Notes: a model not told the origin generated them from the letters alone. 64,000 nt of DNA from Thermoplasmatales archaeon SW_10_69_26 (GCA_003009755.1 PXUB01000032.1:62001-126000), one strand, 5' to 3'; numbered from the stretch's first letter, positions 9,823 to 18,917 are shown. Program-made: numbers and translations.

Positions 9823-10536
9823 ATGTATTGGCTTGCTGAGATCGAGGACACGGTCCGCATCCCGCCCGACGAGCTCTCCGAGGACCCGGACGACGTCGTC
9901 CAAGAGCTCGTGTGGCGGACCTTCGAGGGACGCCTCTCGAAGGAACGCGGCTTCCTCGTCATGGCGACCGACGTCGAGCGTCTGGGCCCCGGACGAGTGA
10001 TCCACGGCGACGGAGGCGTCTACCAGCGCGTCCGCTTCAAGGCGCTCACGTTCAAACCGGAGGTCAGCGAACTCGTCGAAGGCAAGGTCTGCGAGGTCGC
10101 CGAGTTCGGCGCCTTCCTGCGCTTCGGCCCGCTCGACGGCCTGCTGCACATGTCCCAGATTCTGAACGACTACCTCAACGTCGACATGGGCAACCAGCGG
10201 CTGGTCGGCAAGGAGTCCGACCGCACGCTCGGCGTCGGCGACAAGGTCCGCGCCCGCCTGGTGACCGTCAGCCTCAACGAGTCCAGCCCGCGCGAGAGCC
10301 GGATCGGGCTCACGATGCGCCAAGACGGCCTGGGTAAGTTCGAGTGGCTCGAGGAGGAGATCGGGGCCCCCATCGATCGCCCGGTCGGCAAGACCGAGAT
10401 CGAGGACGAGCTGGACTACGCCGAGCCCGAGGACGACGAGTCCGACGAGGCGGACGCCGAGGAGGAGGCCGACGAAGAGACCGAGGCCGAGGACGAGGAG
10501 GAAGCCGAGGCCGCAGCCGGGGAGGCCCAAGCGTGA
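9823..10536 (+). CDS. rpoE: RNA polymerase subunit E' (Rpo7) with acidic tail
   Basis: The 237-residue protein is the archaeal Rpb7 homologue that forms the polymerase stalk. It has the N-terminal tip domain (MYWLAEIEDTVRIPP) and an S1 RNA-binding domain at about 80-165 (VEGKVCEVAEFGAFLRFGPLDGLLH). After residue about 190 comes a roughly 45-residue, almost purely Asp/Glu/Ala extension, longer than in most archaea and typical of high-salt or acidic-proteome lineages. Its stop overlaps the GTG start of the Spt4 gene, the first link of a tightly packed transcription/translation operon. Confidence 0.95.
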   Translation: MYWLAEIEDTVRIPPDELSEDPDDVVQELVWRTFEGRLSKERGFLVMATDVERLGPGRVIHGDGGVYQRVRFKALTFKPEVSELVEGKVCEVAEFGAFLRFGPLDGLLHMSQILNDYLNVDMGNQRLVGKESDRTLGVGDKVRARLVTVSLNESSPRESRIGLTMRQDGLGKFEWLEEEIGAPIDRPVGKTEIEDELDYAEPEDDESDEADAEEEADEETEAEDEEEAEAAAGEAQA

Positions 10537-10727
10537 GCCGCAAGAAGGAGAAGGCCTGCCGCGAGTGCCACTCGATCACGACCGAGGACGAGTGCCAGGT
10601 CTGCCACAGCAACGACGTCTCCACCGACTACCTCGGCTACGTCATCGTGATGGACCCGGAGACGTCGATCATCGCCCGCAAGATGCAGATCGACCGCGCG
10701 GGCAAGTACGCGCTCAAGGTGCGCTGA
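10533..10727 (+). CDS. spt4: Transcription elongation factor Spt4 (RpoE'')
   Basis: The 64-residue protein starts at a GTG (10533) whose last two bases belong to the TGA of rpoE. Two cysteine knuckles, CRECH (residues 9-13) and CQVCH (21-25), form the single zinc site, followed by the GYVIVMDPETSIIARKM strand-turn typical of archaeal Spt4. It pairs with Spt5 to raise polymerase processivity. Its own stop overlaps the next ATG, so the three genes are translationally coupled. Confidence 0.95.
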   Translation: MSRKKEKACRECHSITTEDECQVCHSNDVSTDYLGYVIVMDPETSIIARKMQIDRAGKYALKVR

Positions 10728-11215
10728 TGTACGTCTTGCCTGAGTCCCTCCGCGAGGAGCTCAAGGACCCGTTCGGTCCCGTCGTATCCGATGCTCTGAG
10801 CGGACACTTGGGCGATGGTCCGATCGCTACCGTCGGCGACGTCGTGACGTCGGAGGCCCTCGACGAGGGCATCCTGCCGCAACTGATGGTCGTCGACGGC
10901 CATACCAAGCGCACCGAGGATCCCGGGGTCCCGGACTTCCCCGACGAGGTCAACGAGATCCCCGTCGAGAACGACGCCGGGGAGATCACCGACGAGCTCT
11001 GGCAGGCGGTCGCCACCGCCTACGCCGGCTCGAGCTGTACGCTCATCCGCATCGACGGCGAGGAGGATCTGGCTGCTCTCCCCGCCATCGTTCACGCTCC
11101 GAAAGGCGCCAACGTCGTCTACGGTCAACCCGACGATGGCGCCGTCATCGTTACCGTCGATCAGACCACCCGAGAGCGAGCCCTGGATATCCTCGCTCGG
11201 ATGGAGGTCGTCTGA
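10727..11215 (+). CDS. GTP-dependent dephospho-CoA kinase (DUF359 family)
   Basis: The 162-residue protein catalyses the last step of archaeal coenzyme A synthesis, phosphorylating dephospho-CoA with GTP. Family marks are the opening [15 protein letters not shown], the TVGDVVT segment (about 41-47), the MVVDGHTKR stretch (about 58-66), the [15 protein letters not shown] segment (about 106-120) and [13 protein letters not shown] (about 129-141). The ATG overlaps the Spt4 stop. A location between the transcription genes and S24e is the conserved euryarchaeal order, which supports the call. Confidence 0.92.
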   Translation: MYVLPESLREELKDPFGPVVSDALSGHLGDGPIATVGDVVTSEALDEGILPQLMVVDGHTKRTEDPGVPDFPDEVNEIPVENDAGEITDELWQAVATAYAGSSCTLIRIDGEEDLAALPAIVHAPKGANVVYGQPDDGAVIVTVDQTTRERALDILARMEVV

Positions 11216-11217
11216 TT

Positions 11218-11517
11218 ATGGATATGGAAACCGTCGCGAAACGAGAGAACCCGCTCATGCGTCGGGTGGAACTGGAGTTCGAGATCCACCACCCCGGCGA
11301 AGAGACGCCCGAGCGGGACAGCGTCCGTGCCCTCGCTGCCGACCAGATCGGCGGCGAGAAGGCCAGCACCGTGATCGACCACCTCGACACCGATTTCGGG
11401 CGCGCCTCGACGAAGGGCTACGCCAAGATCTACGACTCCCAGGCGGCCGCGCGCCAGGCCGAGCCCGAGCACCTGCTCGAGCGGAACGACCTCGCCGTCG
11501 CCGAGGAGGGATCGTGA
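11218..11517 (+). CDS. rps24e: 30S ribosomal protein S24e
   Basis: The 99-residue ribosomal protein has the expected [18 protein letters not shown] start, the Arg/Glu-rich centre and a [13 protein letters not shown] stretch (about 64-76). A second methionine two codons in is an alternative start. The protein ends in an acidic tail (AVAEEGS). Its stop codon overlaps the ATG of S27ae (TGATG), continuing the operon. Confidence 0.95.
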   Translation: MDMETVAKRENPLMRRVELEFEIHHPGEETPERDSVRALAADQIGGEKASTVIDHLDTDFGRASTKGYAKIYDSQAAARQAEPEHLLERNDLAVAEEGS

Positions 11518-11669
11518 TGACGACGAAGCGCGATCTCTACGAGGTCGATGGCGACGAGCTCGTCCGCAAGCGCAAGCCTTGCCCGAAGTGCGGCGACGGC
11601 GTGTTCCTCGCCGAACACGACGACCGCCTGGCTTGCGGCAACTGCGGCTACACCGAGTTCAACGAGTAG
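11517..11669 (+). CDS. rps27ae: 30S ribosomal protein S27ae
   Basis: The 50-residue zinc-ribbon ribosomal protein has the ligand pairs CPKCG (22-26) and CGNCG (40-44) and the family's ending YTEF. It has no ubiquitin fusion, as usual for archaea. It is the last gene of the rpoE operon. The ORF ends in TAG at 11667-11669, immediately followed by a T-rich run. Confidence 0.96.
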   Translation: MTTKRDLYEVDGDELVRKRKPCPKCGDGVFLAEHDDRLACGNCGYTEFNE

Positions 11670-11670
11670 A

Positions 11671-11683
11671 ACATTTTCTTTCT
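11671..11683 (+). terminator. Putative T-rich terminator after the rpoE-S27ae operon
   Basis: The sequence ACATTTTCTTTCT starts two bases after the S27ae stop. Oligo-T tracts suffice for intrinsic termination in archaea, and this is the most T-rich stretch for several kilobases. A rough complement (AAAAAGAAAAT) lies at about 11715-11725, so the T tract may also sit in one arm of a larger hairpin. Confidence 0.45.
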
Positions 11684-12358
11684 CAGAGGGGCCTCGACCC
11701 CTCCCGACCCCCGGAAAAAGAAAATCTTCGGCAAGAAGATGCGAGGGTTCGCCTGGCGGCAGGAACCCTCGCAATCCGGCCGAAGCGGAGCTTCGGCCTC
11801 TCCGGAGACCGAACGGTGTCGCCGGTCTCCGGAAGAAAACGGGGGTCGGGAGCGTCCGAAGGCGCCGGTGCCGACCGTCTGGCGCCTCCGGAGAGGACGG
11901 ATCTTCCATCCGTCCGAAACGCAGGCCCCCTCGGCGCTGATCTTGGGCGCGGTTGGATCTTCGCGTTGGGCTATCTTTGCTTGACGGGCAGCGACGCGTT
12001 CGTGGTGTGGCTGCAGGTCCGGTCGGCACCGCCGGCGGGGCCGGTGGGCAACGCGGCGTCTCCGCAGACCACGCCGGAGGTCACGCAAGCGCCTGTTGCT
12101 CTCCTTGGAACCCGTGCAGGCAGCGTGCAGAGTCCGTCCTCGTCCTCCTCGTCTCTGACCGTCCTTGGGTCTCCTGACATCGCTTCTCTCCCCTCTGTGC
12201 CCCCGTGCCTCTGTGGCTCTGTGTGATCACCGCCAACCGCGCTCGCGGCCCCGCCGATGCGACAGCATCGCACATTTCGACGCTTGTTGAAAGCTTCGAG
12301 AGCTCTGAGAAATCCTTCAAGTCCCTCGCGGCGAACGGTGGCGGTGGTGAGACAGACG
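11684..12358. repeat. Gene-free region with a run of hairpins and a short cross-species-type repeat
   Basis: About 675 bp hold no supportable gene. Between about 11738 and 11916 palindromes follow each other: GCGAGGGTTC with GGAACCCTCGC, GGCCGAAG with CTTCGGCC, TCTCCGGAGACCG with CGGTCTCCGGA, and GGACGGAT with ATCCGTCC (11895-11902 and 11908-11915). The last also occurs in the tRNA-Arg array and, changed, in the element at 44599. About 12195-12226 carries a CTCTGTGCC/CCTCTGTGG/CTCTGTGTG run, the reverse complement of an ACAGAG-type short repeat. Confidence 0.6.
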
Positions 12359-13414
12359 ATGCGACCCGCGATCGCCGTGCTGATGACCTGTGCCCTGATG
12401 CTCGCTCCCGCGAGCGCCATCGCCCAAAGCGAAGCCGACGACCGTTCCTACGATCTCACGGTCTCGGACGACCGGGCCGAGATCCAGATGCCGCACAAGG
12501 TCGACGACCGAGCCGCGGAGACCGGGGTCGTCTTCGACACGAGGGAAGGCCAACTGAGCGGCTCCTTCGCGTTCGCCGAGGCGGACGCGAGCGAGGAGCG
12601 CCTCGACGTCCTCCTGCACCAGCTCGTCGAGTTCGAGGACACCAACGACGACGACGCGCTGGACGACGAGGACGAGGTCCGCTCCGCCTGGCGGCTGTCC
12701 AACGCGTCCCGCAACGTCACGATGGAAGCCAACGACACCGTCGAGTGGCGCTCCATGGAGACGGTGAACGTCACCTCCGACGACGGCGTCGACGGCACGA
12801 CGGTGCAGGCCGTCGCCGAGTTCCCCGAGCAGGACCCCGTCGCAGGCGTGCTCGGCGAGCTCGGTCAGGGCGAGAACCGCACGGTCACGTTCAACGTGAC
12901 CGTGTTCGACGAGTCGGCCGAGATCGACGGGACCCAGGTCCCCGCCTCCCACGCCCACGTCGACTGGACGGTCGACAACTTCCCGTACACGGCCGAGGAC
13001 ACCCAGCTGGCGCTCGTCGCCGGCGCCCTCGGCACCGGCGAGCTCCAGGTCGCCGACGGTGACAACACCACCGAGATCGCCAACCGTGCCGCCGTGGACG
13101 GCTACGGCATCGGCGTGGCCGCCCAAATCGCCGACCAGGCGACCGTCGACGACGAGGCCTCCGACGTGAACGCCTCCGCGGTCGAGACCGACGAGGCCGC
13201 CGAGGACGCCGAGGAGGGCGAGCAGGTGCTCGCGCTGAGCTACGAGCGCGGTGACACCGTCGAGCACGAGCTCGTGCTCGGCGCCAGCGCCGCGTCGACC
13301 GACGACGGGCTCGTCGACGCGGCCGACGACGAGGTCTCCGCCGTCCCGTCCGTCGGCGCCGTCGCCGCCCTCGGCCTGCTGGCGACCGCCGCCCTCATGA
13401 CCAAGCGGCGCTGA
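12359..13414 (+). CDS. Secreted, probably glycosylated surface protein with sorting-type C-terminus
   Basis: The 351-residue protein has a signal peptide (residues 1-22, ending ASAIAQ), a very acidic body with many Asn-X-Ser/Thr sequons (NAS, NVT, NDT, NRT, NTT), and a C-terminal VGAVAALGLLATAALM helix followed by KRR. That tripartite end is like archaeosortase substrates (PGF-CTERM type), though the exact Pro-Gly-Phe signal is not present. The ATG at 12359 is chosen because it opens the signal peptide; an upstream extension would bury it. No enzymatic motif is visible. AglB, encoded in this window, could glycosylate it. Confidence 0.75.
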   Translation: MRPAIAVLMTCALMLAPASAIAQSEADDRSYDLTVSDDRAEIQMPHKVDDRAAETGVVFDTREGQLSGSFAFAEADASEERLDVLLHQLVEFEDTNDDDALDDEDEVRSAWRLSNASRNVTMEANDTVEWRSMETVNVTSDDGVDGTTVQAVAEFPEQDPVAGVLGELGQGENRTVTFNVTVFDESAEIDGTQVPASHAHVDWTVDNFPYTAEDTQLALVAGALGTGELQVADGDNTTEIANRAAVDGYGIGVAAQIADQATVDDEASDVNASAVETDEAAEDAEEGEQVLALSYERGDTVEHELVLGASAASTDDGLVDAADDEVSAVPSVGAVAALGLLATAALMTKRR

Positions 13415-13499
13415 TCGCCGCCCACGTCGACACCGTGCCCCGCCGGATCCGCCGGCGGGGCCTTCCTCTTCTCCCTTGTCTGCTCGCGTCGGGTCCGCG

Positions 13500-14558
13500 T
13501 CAGATGACGCGGAACCGCCGCAGCGTCTTCTCGTCGTCGCCGAGCAGCGCGTCGACCACGCGAGCCGTGTACTCGTAGCGGGCGTTCGTCGTCCGCTCGT
13601 CGTAGGCGGCCAGGTGCGGGGTCAGCATGACGCGGTCGTGCCCTGAGAACAGCTCGAGATCGGGCGGGTCGGGTTCGCCGGGCAGCACGTCGGCGGCGTA
13701 GCCGGCGAGCTGCTCCTCCCCGAGCGCATCCGCCACCGCTTGCTGGTCGACGATGCCGCCCCGAGCCGTGTTCACGAGCACGGCTCCCTCGGGCAGCTTG
13801 TTCAGCTCCCGCTCGCCGATCAACTCCTCCGTCGTCTCGTCCAGCGGGACGTGCACCGTGAGGACGTCGCTGTCCCGCAGCAGGTCCTCGAGGCCGTCGG
13901 CGTACGCGAACCCCGGGCGCTGCTCGAGCGAGGAGTCGGGATCGATGTCGTGGCCCCGGACCCGTGCCCCGAACGTGGACAGGATCTCGACCACGCGAGA
14001 GCCGATCTTGCCGGTCCCGAGCACGCCGATCGTGGCGTCCTGGAGGTGACGGTTCATCAACGTCGACCGGTCCCACCCGGCGTCCTCGTCGAGGGTCATC
14101 GCCATCCCCTCCGGCACGCGCCGGAGCGAGGCGAGGATGAACGTCATCGCGTGGTGGGCCACGCTCTCGGTGGCGTAGTCGTCCAGGTGGAAGCCCTGCA
14201 CGTCGTTGGATCGCATCCACTCGCTGGGCAGGTGGTCGTAGCCGTCCGAGCGCGTCACGATCGCGTCCAGGTCCTCGAAGATCTCCAACGTCTCGACGGT
14301 GACCGGGTCGTGGATCATCGGGCTGAGGATGGACACCTCGGCGTGCTCGCGGGCGAGCTCGGGCGACAGCTCGCGGCGCTCGATCCGTGCACCGTCCAGG
14401 TGGTCGCGGGCGAAGGACCGCTCCTGTTCGGGCACGCTCGTCAACAGGGCATCGTCCCGGGGATCGGACACACAGGCCGAACACGAGGCCCCAGCAAAGG
14501 CCTTCTGGCTTCGAGAGCCCCGATCCAACGCCGGCTCGTCGTCGGAGAGGTTGGCCAC
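13500..14558 (-). CDS. D-isomer-specific 2-hydroxyacid dehydrogenase
   Basis: The 352-residue NAD(P)H-dependent oxidoreductase interconverts a 2-oxoacid and a D-2-hydroxyacid. The nucleotide-binding motif GVLGTGKIGSRV lies at about 176-187. Catalytic residues expected in the family are present: Arg in NTARGGIVD, Glu in the PGEPDPP region and His in LTPHLAAY. DDYATESVAHHAMTFILASLRR matches the LdhA/D-lactate dehydrogenase-like branch. The first 25 residues are poorly conserved in type and the true start may be internal. The substrate is not determined. Confidence 0.88.
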   Translation of the reverse strand: MANLSDDEPALDRGSRSQKAFAGASCSACVSDPRDDALLTSVPEQERSFARDHLDGARIERRELSPELAREHAEVSILSPMIHDPVTVETLEIFEDLDAIVTRSDGYDHLPSEWMRSNDVQGFHLDDYATESVAHHAMTFILASLRRVPEGMAMTLDEDAGWDRSTLMNRHLQDATIGVLGTGKIGSRVVEILSTFGARVRGHDIDPDSSLEQRPGFAYADGLEDLLRDSDVLTVHVPLDETTEELIGERELNKLPEGAVLVNTARGGIVDQQAVADALGEEQLAGYAADVLPGEPDPPDLELFSGHDRVMLTPHLAAYDERTTNARYEYTARVVDALLGDDEKTLRRFRVI

Positions 14559-14607
14559 CGCGGTCTCGATCGCTTCCTCGTCGCCCGGCGATCCCTTTTC
14601 CCTTGGC

Positions 14608-15309
14608 CTACCGCTCGTCAGCGCGGATCAGCGATCCCTCGTCCAGCTCGGGCACGACGGCGTACCGATCGTAGGCCAGACACACATCCACGTCGTCCCC
14701 CTTTCCGGCCTCGCGCAGCTTGCGGGCCGAGGTCGATCGCTCCAGCTCCTCGGCCGTCGACGCCGGATCCGGGTTGCCGCCGGTGCAAAGCTCCGCCAGG
14801 AACGTGCAGCAGACGTCGTCGTCCTCCGCGCGGGCCCCCTGCCAGCCTGCCGCGACCAACGCCACGTCCTCCCCAGCCACGGCTCGGCGGAGCGCCTCGG
14901 CGTTGGCCATGCAGCCGACCAGCACGCGGCCGGCACCTTGCGAGGCGAGCAGGGCGCGGGTCCCGTTCGTCGTCGTGAGGACGACCGGGCGCCCGTCCAC
15001 GTCCTCGCGGGCGACCTGAGCCGGCGAGTTGTCGACGAACCCGTCCAGCGACCCCCGGGCACGCTCGCCGACGAGGACCGGGTCCTCGAACCGCTGAGCC
15101 ACCTCGCGCGCTTGGTCGGGGGTCTCGACCGGCACGACCTCGCGGGCGCCGCCGGCGACCGCGACCGTGATCGTCGTCGAGGCGCGCAACACGTCCACCA
15201 CGATCGCCGTCTCGTCCTCCGCCAACTGCTCGGCCTCGCTGGCCTGCAGCGTCCTCAGGTTCGCGACCGTCGCATCGTCGGCTGTCCCACCGCTCACATC
15301 CCAGCCCAA
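14608..15309 (-). CDS. comB: 2-phosphosulfolactate phosphatase (ComB family)
   Basis: The 233-residue protein belongs to the ComB family, which dephosphorylates 2-phospho-3-sulfolactate in coenzyme M synthesis. Signatures are VVDVLRASTTITVAVAGGA (about 39-57), the TTTNGTRAL loop (about 119-127), GCMANA and DVALVAAGW. No other coenzyme M gene is in the window, and ComB relatives occur in non-methanogens, so the physiological product may be sulfolactate itself. It is divergent from lhr, whose ATG is about 70 bases away. Confidence 0.9.
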   Translation of the reverse strand: MGWDVSGGTADDATVANLRTLQASEAEQLAEDETAIVVDVLRASTTITVAVAGGAREVVPVETPDQAREVAQRFEDPVLVGERARGSLDGFVDNSPAQVAREDVDGRPVVLTTTNGTRALLASQGAGRVLVGCMANAEALRRAVAGEDVALVAAGWQGARAEDDDVCCTFLAELCTGGNPDPASTAEELERSTSARKLREAGKGDDVDVCLAYDRYAVVPELDEGSLIRADER

Positions 15310-15378
15310 CCGGTCGCCGCCGGGAAAACCTGACCCTCGGGACCTCCCCGAGGGTACCCCGCAAACCCCTTATGCAGC

Positions 15379-18087
15379 ATGCCGCGTAGCTCCGTGTTCG
15401 TGACCGGGGACACCGGCGAGGGCCGTATCCGTGAAGCGACGGCGGCCAGCGAAGAGGAGATCCGAGAGATCCTCGAACCCGAGGTCGCCGACTGGTTCAC
15501 CGACCGGTTCGACAGCTTCACCCCACCCCAGCGGTACGCGCTCCAACACCTTCACGACCGGCACAACGTGCTCGTCTCCAGCCCCACCGGCACCGGCAAG
15601 ACGCTGTCCGCGTTCCTGGCCGGGATCAACGAGCTCGTGCACGAAGCCAAGGACGGCGGGCTGGAGGACCGCGTCTACATCCTGTACGTCTCCCCGCTGA
15701 AGGCGCTGAACAACGACATCGAGCGCAACCTCGAGGCCCCGCTCGATGGCGTGGCCGACAAGCTGGCCGAGGCCGGCCACCCCGACCCCGGCATCCGCGT
15801 GGGCGTCCGCACCGGGGACACGCCCAAAAGCGAGCGGCAGAAGATGACCCGCACGCCGCCACACATCCTGATCACGACGCCCGAGAGCCTCGGCATCCTG
15901 CTCAACTCGCCGACGTTCAGCGACCACCTGACCGAGACCGGCTGGGTCATCGTCGACGAGGTCCACTCCCTGGCCGAGGGCAAACGCGGCACGCACCTCA
16001 TGCTCTCCCTCGAACGGCTCGAGGCGATGATCGAACGCGAGGCCGACGAGCAGGCCGGCCAGCGACCCGAGCCCCCACCCCAGCGACCGCCGGCCGAGCG
16101 CGGGCCCGTGCGCATCGGTCTCTCGGCCACGATCCACCCGCTGGACGAGATCGCCGGCTTCCTCGTCGGCCGCGACGCGGAGGGGCGCTCGCGGCCCTGC
16201 CAGGTCGTCGACGTGACCTACGCCAAGGACGTCGAGGTCGACGTCTTCTGCCCGACCGACGACATCCTGGCCACCGGCCGGGCCGAGGTCACCGACGAGC
16301 TGTACGAGACCCTCGACGAGCAGATCCGCCAACACGACACCACCCTTGTCTTCACGAACACCCGCGCCGGGACCGAGCGCGTCGTGCACCGCTTGATCGA
16401 ACGCGACCCCGGCCGCTTTGAGGGCACGATCGGCGCCCACCACGGCTCCCTCTCCAAGCAGCGCCGCCACGAGGTCGAGGACGCGCTCCGCGAGGGCGAG
16501 ATGGACGCCGTCGTCACGAGCACGAGCCTCGAGCTCGGCATCGACATCGGCTCGATCGACCTCGTCGTGCTGTTGTCCTCGCCGCGTGGCGTCTCCCGGG
16601 CTCTGCAACGCATCGGCCGCTCCGGGCACAAGCTGGGCGCCAAGAGCCAGGGCCTGCTCGTCGCGCTCGACCACGACGACCTCGTCGAGTGCACCGTGAT
16701 CGCCGAGAACGCCCGCGAGGGCAAGCTCGACCCCCTCTCGATCCCCGATAAGCCCCTGGACGTCCTCTGCCAGCACGTCGTCGGCATGGCCCTCACCCGC
16801 GTGTGGGACACCGACGAAGCCCTGCAACGCATCCGCCAGGCCTACCCCTACCGCGATCTCTCGCGCGAGGACTACGAGGCCTGCCTGGCGTACCTGGAGG
16901 GCCCCGACGAGCTCGAGGACCAACGCGTCTACGGCAAGATCTGGTGGGACGAGGAGGACCAGACCTTCGGACGGCGCGGCAAGAAGACCCGCCCGATCTA
17001 CTACACGAACATCGGCACGATCCCCGACAGCACCCAGCTGTCCGTGCGCTTCGACGACGAGACCGTCGGCACGGTCGACGAGGAGTTCGTCGAGACCCTG
17101 TCCAAGGGCGACGTGTTCGTGCTCGGCGGCAACGCCTGGGAGTACCGCGGTGCCAGCCCCGTCAAGGCCCGCGTCTCGCCCGCCCGAACCCAGCGTCCGA
17201 CCGTGCCTCGGTGGGTGTCCGAGACGCTGCCCTTGTCCTTCGAGATGGCCCAACGCGTGGCCCGGTTCCGCAAGGACCTGGCGACCACGATCCGTCAGGA
17301 CGGCGTCCAGGCGGCCCGCCGCGTGCTCGAGACCGAGCACGAGCTGGCCCCCGAGGCCGCCGAGAGCCTCGCCACGTTCCTGCGCGACCAGGCGCTGTAC
17401 GCCGGCGTCCCCGGGCCCGACGAGGCCCTCGTCGAGGAGCACTCCACCCAGGAGGGCCGCACCCGCATGGTGTTCCACACGCCGATCGGGCGGCGAGGCT
17501 GCGAGGGACTGGCCCGGGCCTTCGCCCACCGCGTCGAGGCCACGAAGGACTGCTCGGTGTCGTGGATGAACAACGACTACGGGTTCGTGCTCACGCTGCC
17601 CGAGCACCGCAAGGTCACCCGGCAAGAGCTGCGGTCGCTTTTCCTCATCGACCTCGACGACGTGCTCTACGAGGCGATCGACGACGCCGAGCTGCTGCGC
17701 CGGCGCTTCCGCTACGTCGCCGGGCGCGCGCTGATGATCTTGCGCAACTACCTCGGCACCGACATCAGCGTCGGCCGCCAGAACGCGAAGGCCCGCCGCC
17801 TGCTGCGCCACCTGCAACGCGAGCGCCCGAACTCGCCCGTGCTCGCGGAGACCTACCGCGAGATCCTGACCGACGCGCTGGACTACCCGAACGCCGAGGA
17901 CTACCTGTTCCGGTTCGTGTCCCGGCAGGCCTCGGTCCGCTTCGAACGCGACCTCCCGGGGCCGAGCCCGCTGGCGTTCAACCTCGTCGCCGCCACGAGC
18001 GCCGCCGGCGTCCTCAACGAGGACGCCAGCTCGCGGCTCGAGCGCTTCCACGAGGACGTGCAGGACGCGATCGCGGCCTCGCCGTGA
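15379..18087 (+). CDS. lhr: Lhr-family ATP-dependent helicase
   Basis: The 902-residue superfamily 2 helicase unwinds DNA or DNA:RNA hybrids with 3'-5' polarity in characterised relatives. Walker A is SPTGTGKT (68-75), motif II is DEVH at about 193-196, motif III is LSATI and motif VI is QRIGRSGH (about 413-420). The C-terminal half (after about 450) carries the winged-helix and Lhr-specific beta-sheet region. Length is that of the archaeal core Lhr, without the long bacterial extension. The start is the ATG at 15379. Confidence 0.95.
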   Translation: MPRSSVFVTGDTGEGRIREATAASEEEIREILEPEVADWFTDRFDSFTPPQRYALQHLHDRHNVLVSSPTGTGKTLSAFLAGINELVHEAKDGGLEDRVYILYVSPLKALNNDIERNLEAPLDGVADKLAEAGHPDPGIRVGVRTGDTPKSERQKMTRTPPHILITTPESLGILLNSPTFSDHLTETGWVIVDEVHSLAEGKRGTHLMLSLERLEAMIEREADEQAGQRPEPPPQRPPAERGPVRIGLSATIHPLDEIAGFLVGRDAEGRSRPCQVVDVTYAKDVEVDVFCPTDDILATGRAEVTDELYETLDEQIRQHDTTLVFTNTRAGTERVVHRLIERDPGRFEGTIGAHHGSLSKQRRHEVEDALREGEMDAVVTSTSLELGIDIGSIDLVVLLSSPRGVSRALQRIGRSGHKLGAKSQGLLVALDHDDLVECTVIAENAREGKLDPLSIPDKPLDVLCQHVVGMALTRVWDTDEALQRIRQAYPYRDLSREDYEACLAYLEGPDELEDQRVYGKIWWDEEDQTFGRRGKKTRPIYYTNIGTIPDSTQLSVRFDDETVGTVDEEFVETLSKGDVFVLGGNAWEYRGASPVKARVSPARTQRPTVPRWVSETLPLSFEMAQRVARFRKDLATTIRQDGVQAARRVLETEHELAPEAAESLATFLRDQALYAGVPGPDEALVEEHSTQEGRTRMVFHTPIGRRGCEGLARAFAHRVEATKDCSVSWMNNDYGFVLTLPEHRKVTRQELRSLFLIDLDDVLYEAIDDAELLRRRFRYVAGRALMILRNYLGTDISVGRQNAKARRLLRHLQRERPNSPVLAETYREILTDALDYPNAEDYLFRFVSRQASVRFERDLPGPSPLAFNLVAATSAAGVLNEDASSRLERFHEDVQDAIAASP

Positions 18088-18090
18088 GGC

Positions 18091-18624
18091 TCACGTCTCG
18101 ACCTGCCAGACGACGAGATCGAGCCGGTACTCGATCTGGGGGTGATCGCATCCGGGCGCCAGCGCGAAGGGCAGGCAGATCGTGGAGCCCTGCTCGGCCT
18201 CGACCGTGACCGTGTAGTTGCCGGTCGGGACGTCGGGAGCGAGCAAGGTCACGTGCCCGTCGTCGCATCCGTCGTAGACCCGCTCGAAGCCGGGCCCGTC
18301 GATCCGCAGATCGAGGTCGTTGGCCTTCGGGCACGGCCCGGTCGATGCGACCGGTCCCGTGTTGTAGCGCAGATCGATCTCCAACCGGTTGGACGCCGGC
18401 TCCACGGGGACCTCGTACGCCTTGAACGTCCCCGCGTCGACGTCCTGCCCCAGTAGGGTCTGGTCCACGCGAGCGTCGACGACGCCGCTGGGGTCGCCGA
18501 CGAACAGCGCGTCCTCGTCTTGGACGTTCACCGTCGTCCGGTCGGCGACGGCAGGGATCGAGGCGGCCACGAGAACCATCGCGGCAGCGATGGGAAGCCA
18601 CGTCGAACGGCTACCCCAGAGCAT
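18091..18624 (-). CDS. Secreted beta-rich hypothetical protein
   Basis: The 177-residue protein has a clear signal peptide (RSTWLPIAAAMVLVAASIPAVA, ending about residue 27) and a beta-rich body with four cysteines (CPK, DGCDD, TICLP, GCDHP) that could form two disulphides. NYTVTV and the DLDLRIDGPG stretch resemble bacterial pre-peptidase C-terminal/CUB-like beta sandwiches that bind calcium or carbohydrate, but this is only a resemblance. A CGTTTGAAGG box about 25 bases upstream of the ATG at 18624 would give a leaderless transcript. It converges on lhr with a 3-base gap. Confidence 0.7.
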   Translation of the reverse strand: MLWGSRSTWLPIAAAMVLVAASIPAVADRTTVNVQDEDALFVGDPSGVVDARVDQTLLGQDVDAGTFKAYEVPVEPASNRLEIDLRYNTGPVASTGPCPKANDLDLRIDGPGFERVYDGCDDGHVTLLAPDVPTGNYTVTVEAEQGSTICLPFALAPGCDHPQIEYRLDLVVWQVET

Positions 18625-18710
18625 GCTACCGTCAGTAGCACGCTGGGCCTTCAAACGTGTGTAGCCACCGAGGGAGACAACAGCCCGTCGGCCGAGCTCG
18701 AAGCAGGCCG

Positions 18711-18917
18711 TCAGTCGAGCTCGAAGGCGACCTTGACCTTGACCTGGTACTCCCTGACGTTGCCGTCGGAGACCGAGCCGCGCTCCTCCTCGACCTCGAA
18801 CCACGAGAGGTCGTTGAGGGTCTGGTCGGCGCGAGCGATCGCGTTGTCCACGGCGTCGGAGAAGGACTCCTCCGAGATCCCGACGAGCTCGATGATCTTG
18901 TACGTACGGTCGGCCAT
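18711..18917 (-). CDS. Dodecin (flavin-storage protein)
   Basis: The 68-residue protein matches the dodecin fold: YKIIELVGISEESFSDAVDNA, then a helix and the DLSWFEVEEERG strand containing the tryptophan that stacks on flavin, and a final beta strand (REYQVKVKVAFELD). Dodecins form hollow dodecamers that bind riboflavin or FMN/FAD pairs and buffer free flavin. Length and the Trp position fit the halophilic archaeal type. It is a single gene. Confidence 0.93.
   Translation of the reverse strand: MADRTYKIIELVGISEESFSDAVDNAIARADQTLNDLSWFEVEEERGSVSDGNVREYQVKVKVAFELD

Noticed and set aside
15370-18051. An 893-codon frame on the minus strand opposite lhr, and similar long frames opposite aglB, gyrB, lonB and the acyl-CoA dehydrogenase
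   Set aside because: These are antisense mirror frames of GC-rich genes. They show low-complexity Val/Leu/Gly/Asp composition and no family motifs, while the sense genes are unmistakable.
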